From an uncultured Roseicyclus sp. (GTDB taxonomy: Bacteria > Pseudomonadota > Alphaproteobacteria > Rhodobacterales > Rhodobacteraceae), in contig CANLXA010000001.1 of the NCBI GenBank assembly GCA_947494975.1, forward strand, positions 62,001-126,000: DNA of 64,000 bases. Reading direction: 5' to 3'. Below, in pieces: positions 7,629 through 17,180 of this stretch; position 1 is the stretch's first letter; each line of letters begins with the position of its first letter. Under the pieces are notes generated by a model. The model saw only the letters and a list, made by a program, of their open reading frames with translations. It did not search any database and was not told where the DNA came from. The position numbers and the translations under genes are program-made.

Positions 7629-8560
7629 GCCAGGGCGTCTGAGCGCAGATCATCCAAAATGCGTTTCGCCTCGGACCCCTGCAGCTTCTGGATATCGTCC
7701 TGATATTTCAGGATCGCGCCCAACGTATCGGCAATCACATCGGGGCTGAGCTCGATCACATCGAGCGCCAGCAGGCACTTGGCCCAATCCAGCGTCTCCG
7801 CCACGCCGGGGCGCTTGAACAGATCCTCAGTGCGCAGGCGTTGGACGAAGGCCACCACCTCTCGGCTCAGGGTCTCTGCGGCCTCGGGCACGCGGGCGGC
7901 AAGGATGGCCATCTCGCGCTCCAGATCCGGGTAATCGACCCAATGATACAGGCACCTGCGCTTCAGCGCGTCATGGACCTCGCGGGTGCGGTTGGACGTC
8001 AGGATCACGATCGGTGGCGCCGGGGCGACGATGGTACCAAGCTCGGGGATCGTCACCTGAAAGTCGCTGAGCGCTTCCAGCAAGAACGCCTCGAACGGTT
8101 CATCGGTGCGGTCGATCTCATCGATCAGCAAGACCGGCGGCCCGGCGGGGTCCGGGCGCATCGCATCCAGAAGCGGGCGTTCGATCAGGTATTCGTCGCT
8201 GAACAACTCGGCCTTCAGCGCCGCGCGCTCCGTCATGCCCGACGCCTCGGCGGTGCGGATCGCCACCATCTGCGCCGCAAAGTTCCACTCATAGACGGCA
8301 CTTGCGGCGTCGAGGCCTTCGTAGCACTGCAACCGGATCAGACGCCGCCCGAGGCTGGCGGCGATCGCCTTGGCAATCTCGGTCTTGCCGGTGCCCGCCT
8401 CGCCTTCCAGAAACAGCGGACGGCCCAGGCTCAACGACAGGAAGACAACCGTTGCCAGCGCCCGGCCGCAGACATATCCCTGCGCGTCCAGGCCGGCCTG
8501 CACCTCTTCGATTGTCTCAAACGCCATCACCCGTGCCCCGCCCAAAGTCGTGTTCGCCAT
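7625..8560 (-). CDS. coxD: MoxR-type AAA+ ATPase, CoxD-like
   Basis: A 311-residue AAA+ ATPase. ATG 8560 is preceded by GAAGGGG; an ATG 33 bases downstream has no such site. Walker A is GEAGTGKT (residues 53-60), Walker B VLLIDEID (143-150), and sensor 1 is in ILTSNRTRE. CoxD-like MoxR ATPases act with a VWA protein (CoxE) as a chaperone pair that completes the active site of CO dehydrogenase-type molybdo-hydroxylases. The coxE-like and XdhC genes downstream support that reading. It overlaps the kinase gene by four bases. It is the first gene of the minus-strand cluster and is divergent from the gene at 8757, with about 196 bp between them. Confidence 0.85.
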   Translation of the reverse strand: MANTTLGGARVMAFETIEEVQAGLDAQGYVCGRALATVVFLSLSLGRPLFLEGEAGTGKTEIAKAIAASLGRRLIRLQCYEGLDAASAVYEWNFAAQMVAIRTAEASGMTERAALKAELFSDEYLIERPLLDAMRPDPAGPPVLLIDEIDRTDEPFEAFLLEALSDFQVTIPELGTIVAPAPPIVILTSNRTREVHDALKRRCLYHWVDYPDLEREMAILAARVPEAAETLSREVVAFVQRLRTEDLFKRPGVAETLDWAKCLLALDVIELSPDVIADTLGAILKYQDDIQKLQGSEAKRILDDLRSDALA

Positions 8561-8756
8561 CAACCCCTTCCGCGCCCGCGGGGTCAAGTCGCATACAATG
8601 GCTCGGTTCCCGAAACACTGTTAACCAATGCTTTACCAACGCCCTCCAAATTGACCGGTCCCGTTCCCATCTCCGCCACACTCTTCCCTGAAACCGGCAC
8701 CCATGGCAGAAGATGCCATGCGTAACCCGTAATCGTATTCGAGCCTCCATCGCCCC

Positions 8757-9611
8757 ATGCCTGACAGTTTCACCCCAGTTGATCCGCGCCGCGCCTGGGC
8801 TCGCCGGTTGGCCCGTATCGGCGAGGATCACGGCTTCTTCGATCGGATCGGCCCGCGCCACATGGCACTGTTCGTGCAGGAGGGCGACACGCTCGTCCTC
8901 TCATTCGACCGCGCCGACGCGCTTTGGGACAATGGTGAAGCGGCGCTTCCCCTGGGCTTCGACGCCGTGCTGGCGCACGAATACTCATTGTTGAGCCTGA
9001 TGTCCGTCGGCCGCACCTGGTTCCGCGACGGCCAGGTGGAGGCGTTCCTGAAGCAACTCGCCCATGATGGCTTCTTCCGCAGCTTCGCGCAGGTCCTGAT
9101 CCTGGCGACCGGGCCAGATTGCGGCCATGCCGCCGCCCGCGCAGCGCAACACATACCCGGCGCGCATGTGCTGCTCAGTAGTCCGATGGCGGCACTCGGC
9201 CCTCACCCCGCGCCCTTCGAAACCCGCTTTCGCGGCGATCGCTTCGCCAACCCCGATTGGCCGCCGCCGCTCGGCCCCGCCGCCTTGGCCCGGGTCCGCC
9301 AGACGGTCATCCTGTTCGACGGCACCGACGCCCGCGTTGCGGCACAGGCGGCGCTCTTCAACGGGCCGAACACAACCCGCGTAAACCTGCCCCATAGCGG
9401 CCCGGCGCTGGACCGCGCAGTTGCAAAGGGGGCCTCGCTGGTTCCGTTGAGCCGGAATTTGGCGAAAGGCACGCTGAGCCCGGCCAGGGCCCGTGAGATT
9501 CTGCGCAAAATCCTGCGCCGCGACCTCGGCTACCTTGACCGGTTGGCCACGGCTGCCAGAGCAAAGGGCGCCTCGGGGCGGGCCGCACTAGTCGAGCGCC
9601 ACCGGCCCTAA
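8757..9611 (+). CDS. Conserved hypothetical protein, alpha/beta-hydrolase-like pattern
   Basis: A 284-residue protein with no firmly recognised domain. It starts with a helical segment ([29 protein letters not shown]) and then alternates beta strands and helices ([56 protein letters not shown]), suggesting a Rossmann- or hydrolase-like fold. Relatives are, to my recollection, common in Rhodobacterales and sometimes carry a doubtful phosphoadenosine phosphosulfate reductase label, which I see no motif to support. The stop overlaps the last bases of ureG on the opposite strand. No clear ribosome-binding site precedes the ATG. Confidence 0.6.
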   Translation: MPDSFTPVDPRRAWARRLARIGEDHGFFDRIGPRHMALFVQEGDTLVLSFDRADALWDNGEAALPLGFDAVLAHEYSLLSLMSVGRTWFRDGQVEAFLKQLAHDGFFRSFAQVLILATGPDCGHAAARAAQHIPGAHVLLSSPMAALGPHPAPFETRFRGDRFANPDWPPPLGPAALARVRQTVILFDGTDARVAAQAALFNGPNTTRVNLPHSGPALDRAVAKGASLVPLSRNLAKGTLSPARAREILRKILRRDLGYLDRLATAARAKGASGRAALVERHRP

Positions 9612-10219
9612 AGCCCGCCCGCCTCCTCGATAAACGCAACCACCTCTTCAATCCCCCGCCCATCTAGCAGGTTGGCCATCACGTAGGGGCGCCCGTCGCG
9701 GGCCGCGGCCGTGTCCCGCTCCAACAGCTCCCGATCCACTCCCACATGGCGCGCCAGATCGACCTTGTTCACGATCAGGAAGTCCGACCGCGTCACCCCC
9801 GGCCCCTTCTTGCGCGGAATGTCCTGCCCGGCGGCCGTGTCGATGATGTAAAGGCTCAGATCCGCAAGTTCCGGTGAGAAGGTCGCCGCCAGATTATCCC
9901 CGCCGCTCTCGATGAAAATCACGTCCAGATCGGGGATGCGGGCGCGAAACTCCGCCACGGCCGCCAGGTTGATCGACGCATCTTCCCGGATCGCGGTGTG
10001 CGGACAGCCACCCGTCTCCACGCCCTTGATACGATCCGCCGGCAGGATCTGGGCGCGCAACAGGAATTCCGCATCCTCCGCTGTGTAGATATCGTTGGTG
10101 ATCACGGCGACGGAGTACCGCCCGGCCATCGCGCGCGCCAATCCTGCCGTCAACGTCGTCTTGCCCGCCCCGACCGGGCCGCCAATCCCGACCCGCAAAG
10201 GCCCGTTCACCGATCCCAT
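9608..10219 (-). CDS. ureG: Urease accessory GTPase UreG
   Basis: A 203-residue SIMIBI-class GTPase that delivers nickel to urease through the UreD-UreF-UreG complex. The P-loop GPVGAGKT is at residues 14-21, the nickel-binding CPH motif at 72-74 ([11 protein letters not shown]), the [15 protein letters not shown] segment is complete, and the guanine-specificity motif NKVDL is present. Length is normal for the family. It is the last gene of the minus-strand urease operon, separated from ureF by about 117 bp that contain a GC-rich hairpin repeat. Confidence 0.97.
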   Translation of the reverse strand: MGSVNGPLRVGIGGPVGAGKTTLTAGLARAMAGRYSVAVITNDIYTAEDAEFLLRAQILPADRIKGVETGGCPHTAIREDASINLAAVAEFRARIPDLDVIFIESGGDNLAATFSPELADLSLYIIDTAAGQDIPRKKGPGVTRSDFLIVNKVDLARHVGVDRELLERDTAAARDGRPYVMANLLDGRGIEEVVAFIEEAGGL

Positions 10220-10271
10220 TTCCGCTCCAATTCTTCGACAATTTGTCTCAATTCCGCGCCCGCCCCTCTTT

Positions 10272-10320
10272 GTTCGATGAAAATGCCGGGGAGCGCGAGG
10301 GGCTGGCCCCTCGCCCCGCC
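10272..10320. repeat. GC-rich intergenic repeat, copy 1 (ureF-ureG gap)
   Basis: AAATGCCGGGGAGCGCGAGG followed by GGCTGGCCCCTCGC. The palindrome GCGAGGGGC-TG-GCCCCTCGC has a 9-bp stem. An AT-rich edge (AAATGCC) next to a run of G resembles the AAATACCCC edge of the copies at 19187 and 24346. This is the most divergent of the three. Confidence 0.5.
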
Positions 10321-10336
10321 ATCAGCGCCGCAAATG

Positions 10337-10978
10337 TCACGTCCGAAAGATCCGCACCTCCAGCCCCTCATGCTCCATGGCGGCCAGATCAGCGCCAAAG
10401 GCGCTTTGCCCGATCCCGTCCAACCCGCAGGTTGCGGCCTCTGCGGCGCAACCTGCTACCACCGGCTGCAAGGCGGCCAGAATCCGTTGCCCCTCCGCCT
10501 GGCCCAGGGGAACAAACCGCACAGCAACCGAGACCAGATTGCCGGCAAATCCCTGCAGAAAAAGCGCTGCCACAACCTCCGGCGCAATATCCATCCCGCG
10601 CACCGCCGCCCCCAAAACCACCGGATAGGCCCGCGCCACACCGTCCCCGACGTCCAATTCCTCCAACGTCGCGGCCAATGCCGCACCCTGATCGCGCGTC
10701 TCTTCCCAGCGCTCCGCCGAACCCGCCAGGGCCCGCGCCAGATCACCCAACTCCTCCAGATCGGCACCGGGGGCCATCGCGGCCGCCATCAAGATCGCAT
10801 CTGTCCGCCCCGCCCCGGCCCGCAACACCCCGTCGATCCAGGCCTGCACTGACGCGCCATCCGTCACATGGCCCGCTACGATCTCCGCCTCCAACCCATG
10901 GGAATAGGCATAGGCCGAGACCGGAAAGGCCGGGGACAGCCATTGAGTCAGCCGCAACAGGTCCGCCGTTTCACTCAA
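10337..10978 (-). CDS. ureF: Urease accessory protein UreF
   Basis: A 213-residue all-helical UreF, the partner that joins UreD and UreG during nickel insertion. Typical segments are visible: LLRLTQWLSPAFPVSAYAYSHGLE near the N-terminus, WIDGVLRAGAGRTDA, and PVVLGAAVRGMDIAPEVVAALFLQGFAGNLVSVAVRFVPLGQ in the second half. The ATG at 10978 overlaps the ureE stop by four bases, so translation of the two is likely coupled. Confidence 0.93.
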   Translation of the reverse strand: MSETADLLRLTQWLSPAFPVSAYAYSHGLEAEIVAGHVTDGASVQAWIDGVLRAGAGRTDAILMAAAMAPGADLEELGDLARALAGSAERWEETRDQGAALAATLEELDVGDGVARAYPVVLGAAVRGMDIAPEVVAALFLQGFAGNLVSVAVRFVPLGQAEGQRILAALQPVVAGCAAEAATCGLDGIGQSAFGADLAAMEHEGLEVRIFRT

Positions 10979-11436
10979 TGGTCGTGCTTATGGTCGTGGC
11001 CATGGGTGCGGCCGTGCCCATAGGCCCCGCCTTCAGGCCGGAACGGCCCGTCAAACCGCTCGATACTGGCCCCCAGTTGCCCCAGCATATCGGCCAACAC
11101 GTGATCATCACGAATGACAAGGTGGTCGGCCTCCACCTGGCAGGGCGTGTGCCGGTTTCCGATATGCCACGCCAACCGCGCCAGATCGCCGGTGATGCGC
11201 AACAGTGGCTCCTGTGCCGCGGCGACGGCGATCAGGGCTCCGGATCGGGTTTTCAACGCATCGCCGGGCTCGAAGGACAGGGTTTCGGGCAAGTCCACCA
11301 GCACCTCCGCCCCGCTTTCCATCCGCAGCTTCTTGCGGCGCAGAAACCGGCCCTCATAATCCAGCACAACACGATCCGAGGCCGCGCCGCTCCACTGCCC
11401 CGCCCGCAGAATTTCATTGGCGACATCCACGCTCAT
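10975..11436 (-). CDS. ureE: Urease accessory protein UreE
   Basis: A 153-residue nickel metallochaperone. I chose the ATG at 11436, which overlaps the preceding gene in ATGA; the much longer frame upstream is an artefact. The N-terminal peptide-binding domain (DRVVLDYEGRFLRRKKLRM) is followed by the metal-binding domain with RHTPCQVEADHLVIRDDHVLADML. The C-terminus is a His-rich tail (HGRTHGHDHKHDH, residues 141-153) for nickel storage or delivery. Confidence 0.93.
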   Translation of the reverse strand: MSVDVANEILRAGQWSGAASDRVVLDYEGRFLRRKKLRMESGAEVLVDLPETLSFEPGDALKTRSGALIAVAAAQEPLLRITGDLARLAWHIGNRHTPCQVEADHLVIRDDHVLADMLGQLGASIERFDGPFRPEGGAYGHGRTHGHDHKHDH

Positions 11437-12023
11437 TCCACCAATCCGATTGCGGCGGGCGCCAGATCCAGCACCGGATCGCCGTCCAACCGCTGTGCGC
11501 GGAGATAGGCGAGCCCCAGTTCCGGAAGATAGATGTAGTCGGTCTCCAACTGCTCCTGGGTGTGAAACAGGGGCCAGGCCGTGAAGCTGCACGCGCCGAT
11601 GTCGACGCGCGCTTCCGCCTCCCACCGATAGGTTGCTGGCATCTCCATCTCCTGAAATTCGGTGATCTGCCGGACGGAAACCTCCACCTGGGTCTCCGGG
11701 GCCGGATCCGGCAGGCTGCCCGGCGGTGGCGTCAGGAGAAACCGGGCAAACCACGCATCGGTTGCCGGCAAGGGCCCGCCATCGTCGACATGCAGATGGG
11801 TGATGTAAACGCCGTTCACGATCCGCAATATCTGGCCCGTCTGCTCCGGATCCCAGACAAAGACCGCCTCCTGCCCATCGGGCGCGTTCGGCGCGGCGCG
11901 CACCTGCCAATGGCCGCCATTGGCATAATCGACGCGGATGCCATCCACGAGGTCGGCGGCGGTCGGGCATTGCGCCAGGCCGGCGCCGGGCAACGCGATC
12001 AGAAGTCCGAGAAGCCATCGCAT
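11433..12023 (-). CDS. Secreted hypothetical protein inside the urease operon
   Basis: A 196-residue protein. ATG 12023 opens a clear signal peptide (MRWLLGLLIALPGAGLAQC). The mature protein has several aromatic and acidic patches (GVYITHLHVDDGG, YRWEAEARVDIGACSFTAWPLFHTQEQLETDYIYLPELGLAY) but no family I recognise. Two cysteines remain after cleavage, so a disulfide is possible. It lies between ureC and ureE and overlaps ureE by four bases, so it is co-expressed with urease; whether it has any role in urea or nickel handling is unknown. Confidence 0.65.
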   Translation of the reverse strand: MRWLLGLLIALPGAGLAQCPTAADLVDGIRVDYANGGHWQVRAAPNAPDGQEAVFVWDPEQTGQILRIVNGVYITHLHVDDGGPLPATDAWFARFLLTPPPGSLPDPAPETQVEVSVRQITEFQEMEMPATYRWEAEARVDIGACSFTAWPLFHTQEQLETDYIYLPELGLAYLRAQRLDGDPVLDLAPAAIGLVE

Positions 12024-12082
12024 GGTTACACCTCTTGTCCTGCTTCGACGACAGATAGCGGAGCAGCCGTCCGCTTCGCCCA

Positions 12083-13792
12083 TCAGTACATGAAATAGCG
12101 TTGTGCCATCGGCAATTCTTTTGCGGGATCGCAGGTGAGCAATTCCCCGTTGGCGCGGACCTCGTACGTCTCGGGATGAACATTAACCTCAGGCGTCAAG
12201 TCGTTGTGGATCATATCTTTCTTACCGATCCCTCGCGTTTTTTCGACAGGCAGCGTGTGCTTGCGAAGATTGAGTCCGGCCCCGATGGCCGCATCATGCG
12301 CCGCGGCCGAGACGAAATGCACAGACGACAGTTCCTGCGCCCGGCCGTAGGCCCCGAACATCGGCCGCGAATAGACCGGTTGAGGTGTCGGGATTGAGGC
12401 ATTGGGATCGCCCATCTGCGCCATCACGATACTGCCCCCGATCAGCGACATCTCGGGCTTCACGCCGAAAAAGGCCGGGCTCCACAGCACCAGATCGGCC
12501 CGTTTGCCCTCTTTGATCGAACCGATGTGCTTGCTCATCCCATGCACGATCGCCGGGTTGATCGTGTATTTCGCTATGTACCGCCTAACCCGCGCATTAT
12601 CGTTGTCTCCCGTCTCCTCGGGCAACCTGCCCCGCTGCTTCTTCATCTTGTCCGCCGTCTGCCATGTGCGGATGATGACCTCTCCCACACGGCCCATCGC
12701 CTGACTGTCCGACGCCATGACCGAAAACGCACCCATGTCGTGCAGGATATCCTCTGCGGCAATGGTCTCCTTGCGGATGCGGCTTTCGGCGAAGGCCACA
12801 TCCTCGGGGATCGATTTGTCGAGGTGATGGCAGACCATCAGCATATCCAGATGCTCCTCCAGCGTGTTCACGGTGTAGGGCATCGTCGGGTTGGTCGAAG
12901 ACGGCAGGATGTTCTGATAGCCCACCACTTTCATGATGTCCGGCGCATGGCCCCCGCCCGCCCCTTCGGTATGAAAGGCATGGATCGTCCGGTCGCCGAT
13001 GGCCGCAAGCGTGTTTTCCACGAACCCGCTTTCATTCAGCGTGTCAGTGTGGATCATCACCTGCACGTCCATGTCGTCAGCGACCGACAGGCAACAATCG
13101 ATGGCACCGGGCGTGGTCCCCCAATCCTCGTGCAATTTCATGGCACATGCACCTGCGCTCACCATTTCCACCAGCGCCTCGGGCTGGCTCGCATTGCCCT
13201 TGCAAGACAGGCCGAAATTCATTGGAAACGCATCCAGCGCTTGCAGCATCCGCCCGATATGCCAAGGCCCCGGGGTGCAGGTCGTGGCCAGCGTCCCGTG
13301 CGCAGGCCCCGTACCGCCGCCAAGCATGGTGGTGATGCCGGAATGCAGCGCATCGTCGATCTGTTGCGGGCAGATGAAATGGATATGCGCGTCAAAGCCG
13401 CCCGCGGTCAGGATGCGCCCCTCGCCCGCAATCGCCTCGGTCCCCGGGCCGATGATGATGTCGACGCCCGGCTGGGTATCGGGATTGCCCGCCTTGCCGA
13501 TCTTGGCAATCCGCCCGTCCTTGAGGCCGACATCGGCCTTGTAGATGCCCGAATGGTCGAGGATCAGCGCGTTGGTGATGACCGTATCGACGGCGCCATC
13601 CGCGCGCTTGACCTGGCTCTGCCCCATCCCATCCCGGATCACCTTGCCGCCGCCGAATTTCACCTCCTCGCCATAGGTGGTGAGGTCGCCTTCCACCTCG
13701 ATGATCAGGTCCGTATCGGCGAGCCGCACCCGGTCGCCGGTGGTGGGGCCGTACATGGCGGCGTAGTCGTTGCGGGGGATTTGGGTGGGCAT
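12083..13792 (-). CDS. ureC: Urease subunit alpha UreC
   Basis: The catalytic subunit, 569 residues, normal length. It hydrolyses urea to ammonia and carbamate at a dinickel centre. Visible active-site elements are the metal ligands in HIHFICPQQ, the carbamylated-lysine segment [11 protein letters not shown], the ligand-containing [10 protein letters not shown] and [13 protein letters not shown], the flap region [13 protein letters not shown], and the aspartate in [10 protein letters not shown]. The N-terminus [24 protein letters not shown] is canonical. About 90 bp separate it from the VPLPA-CTERM gene upstream, a wider gap than elsewhere in the operon. Confidence 0.98.
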   Translation of the reverse strand: MPTQIPRNDYAAMYGPTTGDRVRLADTDLIIEVEGDLTTYGEEVKFGGGKVIRDGMGQSQVKRADGAVDTVITNALILDHSGIYKADVGLKDGRIAKIGKAGNPDTQPGVDIIIGPGTEAIAGEGRILTAGGFDAHIHFICPQQIDDALHSGITTMLGGGTGPAHGTLATTCTPGPWHIGRMLQALDAFPMNFGLSCKGNASQPEALVEMVSAGACAMKLHEDWGTTPGAIDCCLSVADDMDVQVMIHTDTLNESGFVENTLAAIGDRTIHAFHTEGAGGGHAPDIMKVVGYQNILPSSTNPTMPYTVNTLEEHLDMLMVCHHLDKSIPEDVAFAESRIRKETIAAEDILHDMGAFSVMASDSQAMGRVGEVIIRTWQTADKMKKQRGRLPEETGDNDNARVRRYIAKYTINPAIVHGMSKHIGSIKEGKRADLVLWSPAFFGVKPEMSLIGGSIVMAQMGDPNASIPTPQPVYSRPMFGAYGRAQELSSVHFVSAAAHDAAIGAGLNLRKHTLPVEKTRGIGKKDMIHNDLTPEVNVHPETYEVRANGELLTCDPAKELPMAQRYFMY

Positions 13793-13882
13793 GGCGCATT
13801 CCTGGCAGGCAATTCAGGAACCTTACCCAACGCCTCTGGCACCGAAAGATATCTGGGGATGAGCCCTCGCAGGATCCGCGCA

Positions 13883-14509
13883 TTAGCCTATTTTTTGAGC
13901 GCGCCGCACAAAGCCTCCGCACAAAAAGAACGCCGACAGCAGGATCAGGCCACTGGCAGGCAACGGAACCTCTGATACCGCCACATCAAGCCTGAGCGAC
14001 CATCCGACCGAGGCCTCGTCTCCGAAAAACGTCAACGGATTGTCTGGCAGCGAGATCCGGAACATTTGCTCACCGCGCAACGCGCCACCTGACAGAAGCG
14101 CAAGCGTTTCCATCCCGGTGGCATCAAGCGTGGCGGAGGCGGTCGGTGCGAAACTGCTCTCATAGATCGGCGACGCCGCAGACCCGGTGCCAAGCGGCAA
14201 AAGAGACACGACAGAGATCGTTGCGTCGGTCAGTTCAAGCCCTGCGGGCACGAAGAACCGGATCGCATCGGCAGGGTCGTTCAGTGCGGATACGCAGCGC
14301 GACGGGAGTTCCTCGTCGCCGCAAATCCCACCGCTGATGATGTTGGCGCCCGCAACCAGGGGTCCGACGTCGGTCGCATCCCCGAACGTGTTGGCCAGCT
14401 GATCGGGGCCATTCGCCGGTTCGTTGAAAATCAGGGTGGAGGCCATGGTGGCGGTCGAAAACCCGACCCCGGCCACGAGGCTTAACAAAAGGCATCTAAA
14501 CGTATGCAT
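13883..14509 (-). CDS. VPLPA-CTERM sorting-domain protein
   Basis: A 208-residue exported protein. The start at 14509 gives a signal peptide (MHTFRCLLLSLVAGVGFSTATMAS). The middle resembles a beta-rich domain with paired cysteines (GGICGDEELPSRCVSAL). The C-terminus has the tripartite sorting signal: VPLPASG, a hydrophobic helix (LILLSAFFLCGG), and a basic tail (FVRRAQK). Proteins of this class are processed by an exosortase-like system and tied to extracellular polysaccharide. No exosortase gene is in this window. It lies, in the same orientation, between urease genes. Confidence 0.8.
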   Translation of the reverse strand: MHTFRCLLLSLVAGVGFSTATMASTLIFNEPANGPDQLANTFGDATDVGPLVAGANIISGGICGDEELPSRCVSALNDPADAIRFFVPAGLELTDATISVVSLLPLGTGSAASPIYESSFAPTASATLDATGMETLALLSGGALRGEQMFRISLPDNPLTFFGDEASVGWSLRLDVAVSEVPLPASGLILLSAFFLCGGFVRRAQKIG

Positions 14510-14640
14510 GAAATCCGCTTTCCAGAATTTGGGCAACGGATTGAGCCTAAGGAGAGCGCAAAACCCGGTCTATCCGGATCTGGCAGGTTTTCCGACCGCG
14601 GCCGAAAGCGCCCGGCCGCGCCCCATGCCGCATGGTGGCC

Positions 14641-15036
14641 TCACGCCAAAAACGCCTCATCCACCGGCACTTGCAGCCCCGTCACGATCCCATTGGTCTG
14701 CATCGCCATGCCGATCACCGCCAGCAGCTCGCCATACATCGCGTCGTCCATGCCCTTGGCCTTCGCCGCCGCCGTATGGGAATGCACGCAATAGGAGCAT
14801 CCGTTCGCCGTGGAGACCGCCACATAGAGCATCTCTTTCACCAGCGGATCCAAGGCGCCCGGCGCCATGACAACCTTCAGCCGCTCCCAGGTCGCCCTCA
14901 ACAACGCCGGGTCATGGGCCAGGGCCCGCCAGAAATTGTTGACAAAATCCGTCCCCCGCACCGCGCGGATATCTTCGAAAACGGCCAGCGCCTCTGCGCC
15001 GACCTCCTCGTCACTCAAAAGGGCAACGGTCCCCAT
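14641..15036 (-). CDS. Carboxymuconolactone decarboxylase / AhpD-like protein
   Basis: A 131-residue all-helical CMD-family protein. The redox-type motif is in ANGCSYCVHSHTAAAKAKGM, as in AhpD-like alkylhydroperoxidases (CxxC with a downstream His). The start at 15036 abuts the cyclase stop with no intervening base, so the two are almost certainly co-translated. Family members act as small peroxidases or decarboxylases; the substrate is not evident. Pairing with a kynurenine formamidase-like cyclase suggests a small catabolic or detoxification module inserted between ureB and ureC. Confidence 0.8.
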   Translation of the reverse strand: MGTVALLSDEEVGAEALAVFEDIRAVRGTDFVNNFWRALAHDPALLRATWERLKVVMAPGALDPLVKEMLYVAVSTANGCSYCVHSHTAAAKAKGMDDAMYGELLAVIGMAMQTNGIVTGLQVPVDEAFLA

Positions 15037-15852
15037 TCAGACCATCGCGAAGATGCGCGCCGGGCCGCCCGAGCCGCCGCGATGCTTGGGCGCGCCAATG
15101 ATGACCGTAGCGCCGCTGGCCGGGACCTGATCGAGGCCCGCGATGTTCTCGATCCCGAACCGGCCCGTGGGCAGCCACGCGTAGTGGGTTGCGAAATCGG
15201 CCGAGATCCCGTGATCGAGCGACAGGGTATCCACGGCGATCGACCGTGCACCGGTTTCCAGCAGCATCTGCGTCGCCTCGATATGGAAGCCGGGATAGTG
15301 TTGCGCCTCGCCGTCGAAGCCCCGGAACGCATCGCTGTCCACTTTCGCGGACCAGCCCGAATGCATCGCCACGCAGGCCCCATCGGGAATGTCACCATTG
15401 GCATCGATCCACGCCTGCAAATCATCCGGAGTGACTTGCGTGTCGGCGTCCTCCGCGGCCCGCGCGGCGATATCGACCACGCAGAGCGGCGCGACCAGAT
15501 CGGCCACCGGGATTTCATCCACGCTCAGGCCATCGGCACTGAAATGCAACGGCGCGTCGATATGCGTGCCGGTATGTTCGTTGATCGTGAGGTTGAACAG
15601 GTTGAAGCCCGCATCCGCGAAATTCCAAACCTGCTCCGCGCCGAACCCCGGCTCACCCAAATAGGTGGGGAAATCGGCTGAAAGGGTGTGGGTCAGGTCC
15701 ACCACACCGCTATGCCCCTCAGCCAAGGCGGGCGTGGCGGTGATCCCGCCGGCTGCAACAGCGCCCGCAGCCGCCGCAGCCGAGCCCTTGAAGAAGCCGC
15801 GCCGCGAGAGCATCCGCTCCTTCACCGAATTCATCACACAAATATCGCACAT
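15037..15852 (-). CDS. Tat-exported cyclase-family (kynurenine formamidase-like) hydrolase
   Basis: A 271-residue protein. The ATG at 15852 is set by GGGAGG seven bases upstream; an upstream TTG would include that site inside the gene. After MCDICVMNSVKERML comes a twin-arginine signal (SRRGFFKGSAAAAAG) ending near PALAEG. The cyclase-family metal motif is intact (NEHTGTHIDAPLHF), with further conserved segments AMHSGW and SLDHGISADF. The family includes kynurenine formamidase and isatin hydrolase, Mn- or Zn-dependent amidases. The substrate here is unknown. It is directly followed by the CMD gene and lies within the urease gene run. Confidence 0.82.
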   Translation of the reverse strand: MCDICVMNSVKERMLSRRGFFKGSAAAAAGAVAAGGITATPALAEGHSGVVDLTHTLSADFPTYLGEPGFGAEQVWNFADAGFNLFNLTINEHTGTHIDAPLHFSADGLSVDEIPVADLVAPLCVVDIAARAAEDADTQVTPDDLQAWIDANGDIPDGACVAMHSGWSAKVDSDAFRGFDGEAQHYPGFHIEATQMLLETGARSIAVDTLSLDHGISADFATHYAWLPTGRFGIENIAGLDQVPASGATVIIGAPKHRGGSGGPARIFAMV

Positions 15853-15891
15853 GTCTTGTCCTCCCAATTGGTTATGCCCTGCCCGAACCGT

Positions 15892-16260
15892 TCAATGTTG
15901 CAAATACGTCTCCAGATCCCGCGCCCGGCGCTCGGTCAACCGGGTCTGGCAACCCAGCCGGATCATCGGCTGGATCGATCCACCGGCATAGTCGGCGGCC
16001 TCCATTTCGCAGGTCAGGTCGCGATAGGTGATCCAGGCGCGCTGCGCCGCGCGCAGGTTCTCTTCACGGGTTGTGTCTGAGCGCGCGATCACCTGCTGGT
16101 AGGCGTCGTTCAGCAACCCATCCCAGAATTCATGGTCGCGCCGCGCACATTCCGTCAGCGCAATCTGCGGAAGGGCCGAGCGGTCGGAGCAATCCAGATC
16201 CTGCGCCTGGGCCGCACCGGGCGGCATCAGAAGGAAGATAATCGCCAGCGCCACCCTCAT
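15892..16260 (-). CDS. Lysozyme-inhibitor LprI-like (DUF1311) secreted protein
   Basis: A 122-residue protein with a signal peptide ([20 protein letters not shown]) and the DUF1311/LprI-type helical domain. The conserved pattern is C-D-...[24 protein letters not shown], then [20 protein letters not shown] and [18 protein letters not shown], with four cysteines. Some members inhibit lysozyme in the periplasm. The ATG overlaps the ureB stop (ATGA), so it is translated with urease; a structural role for it in urease is not known. Confidence 0.75.
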   Translation of the reverse strand: MRVALAIIFLLMPPGAAQAQDLDCSDRSALPQIALTECARRDHEFWDGLLNDAYQQVIARSDTTREENLRAAQRAWITYRDLTCEMEAADYAGGSIQPMIRLGCQTRLTERRARDLETYLQH

Positions 16261-16562
16261 AACGCACCCATGATCTGCTGGTTGAATCCGTAGACCACCC
16301 GGTCCCCGCCATAAGGCACGAGTTGCACCTCTCGGGTCTGGCCCGGCTCGAACCGCACGGCAGTTCCCGCGGCGATGTCGAGACGCATGCCGCGGGCGAT
16401 ATCCCGATCAAAGGACAGCGCGCTGTTGGCCTCGCCGAAATGGTAATGGCTGCCCACCTGCACGGGCCGGTCGCCGGTGTTCGAGACCTCCAGCCTCACC
16501 GCCTCACGGCCCGCATTCAGCTCGATTTCGCCCTCGGCGGGCATGACTTCTCCGGGGATCAT
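16257..16562 (-). CDS. ureB: Urease subunit beta UreB
   Basis: A 101-residue beta subunit of the urease (alpha-beta-gamma)3 enzyme. It begins [28 protein letters not shown] and contains the characteristic [20 protein letters not shown]. Normal length and not fused to UreA. It overlaps the small membrane-protein gene upstream and the LprI-like gene downstream by four bases each. Confidence 0.96.
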   Translation of the reverse strand: MIPGEVMPAEGEIELNAGREAVRLEVSNTGDRPVQVGSHYHFGEANSALSFDRDIARGMRLDIAAGTAVRFEPGQTREVQLVPYGGDRVVYGFNQQIMGAL

Positions 16563-16828
16563 TCGCCTGCTCCCTTACCTTGAATTGCCGCGATGATCCG
16601 CTTGCCGAACAGGCCCAGAAGCGCGCCCGTCAACAACGCCAGGGACGATCCGCCACCGGTCACCAACGCCGCCACCAGGAGCAGGAGCGCCAGCGTCAGC
16701 AGGTCGAACTCGGTCTCGCTGATCGGGATCTTCGCCAGCGCGACCTGCTCCATCGCGCGGCGCACATGGGGTTCCATATAAGGCGTCGCGAATCCTGCCA
16801 GTGCCCCCAGAATGAACGTGATCAGCAT
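16559..16828 (-). CDS. Small membrane protein between ureA and ureB
   Basis: An 89-residue protein with an N-terminal hydrophobic segment ([17 protein letters not shown]) and two further hydrophobic stretches ([30 protein letters not shown]), with a short basic/polar tail. I recognise no family. It is 9 bp after ureA and overlaps ureB by four bases, so it is embedded in the core of the urease operon. A role in urea or ammonia movement would be speculation. Confidence 0.65.
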   Translation of the reverse strand: MLITFILGALAGFATPYMEPHVRRAMEQVALAKIPISETEFDLLTLALLLLVAALVTGGGSSLALLTGALLGLFGKRIIAAIQGKGAGE

Positions 16829-16837
16829 ATCGGCCCC

Positions 16838-17140
16838 CTATCGGATCGGATGATGGACGGTCACCAGCTTTGTGCCGTCGGGAAACGTCGCCTCAACCTG
16901 CACATCGTGGATCATCGATGCGATCCCGTCCATACATTGGTCTGCGCGGATCACATGGGCGCCAGCCTCCATCAGGTCGGCCACGCTGCGCCCGTCCCGC
17001 GCGCCTTCGACCACATAATCGGTGATCAGCGCGATCGCCTCCGGGTGGTTCAGTTTCACACCCCGCTCCAATCTTCCCCGCGCGACCATCGCAGCGAGGC
17101 TGATCAGCAGCTTGTCCTTTTCTCTCGGCGTCAGATTCAT
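16838..17140 (-). CDS. ureA: Urease subunit gamma UreA
   Basis: A 100-residue gamma subunit. ATG 17140 gives the canonical N-terminus [27 protein letters not shown]. Further family hallmarks are [28 protein letters not shown] and the C-terminal [18 protein letters not shown]. The longer in-frame extension upstream is not family-like. ureD lies 40 bp upstream. Confidence 0.96.
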   Translation of the reverse strand: MNLTPREKDKLLISLAAMVARGRLERGVKLNHPEAIALITDYVVEGARDGRSVADLMEAGAHVIRADQCMDGIASMIHDVQVEATFPDGTKLVTVHHPIR

Positions 17141-17180
17141 GGGTCTTCCTTGTCGTCGCCGACTTCGCGGCAAAAATTCC

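Noticed and set aside
10207-10398. Short minus-strand open frame filling the ureF-ureG gap
   Set aside because: It overlaps both genes and a GC-rich hairpin repeat, has no ribosome-binding site that I can see, and matches no family. An alternative long ureG start was also not adopted because [17 protein letters not shown] is family-like.
12527-13975. A 482-codon open frame on the plus strand
   Set aside because: Antisense to ureC, whose identity is certain.
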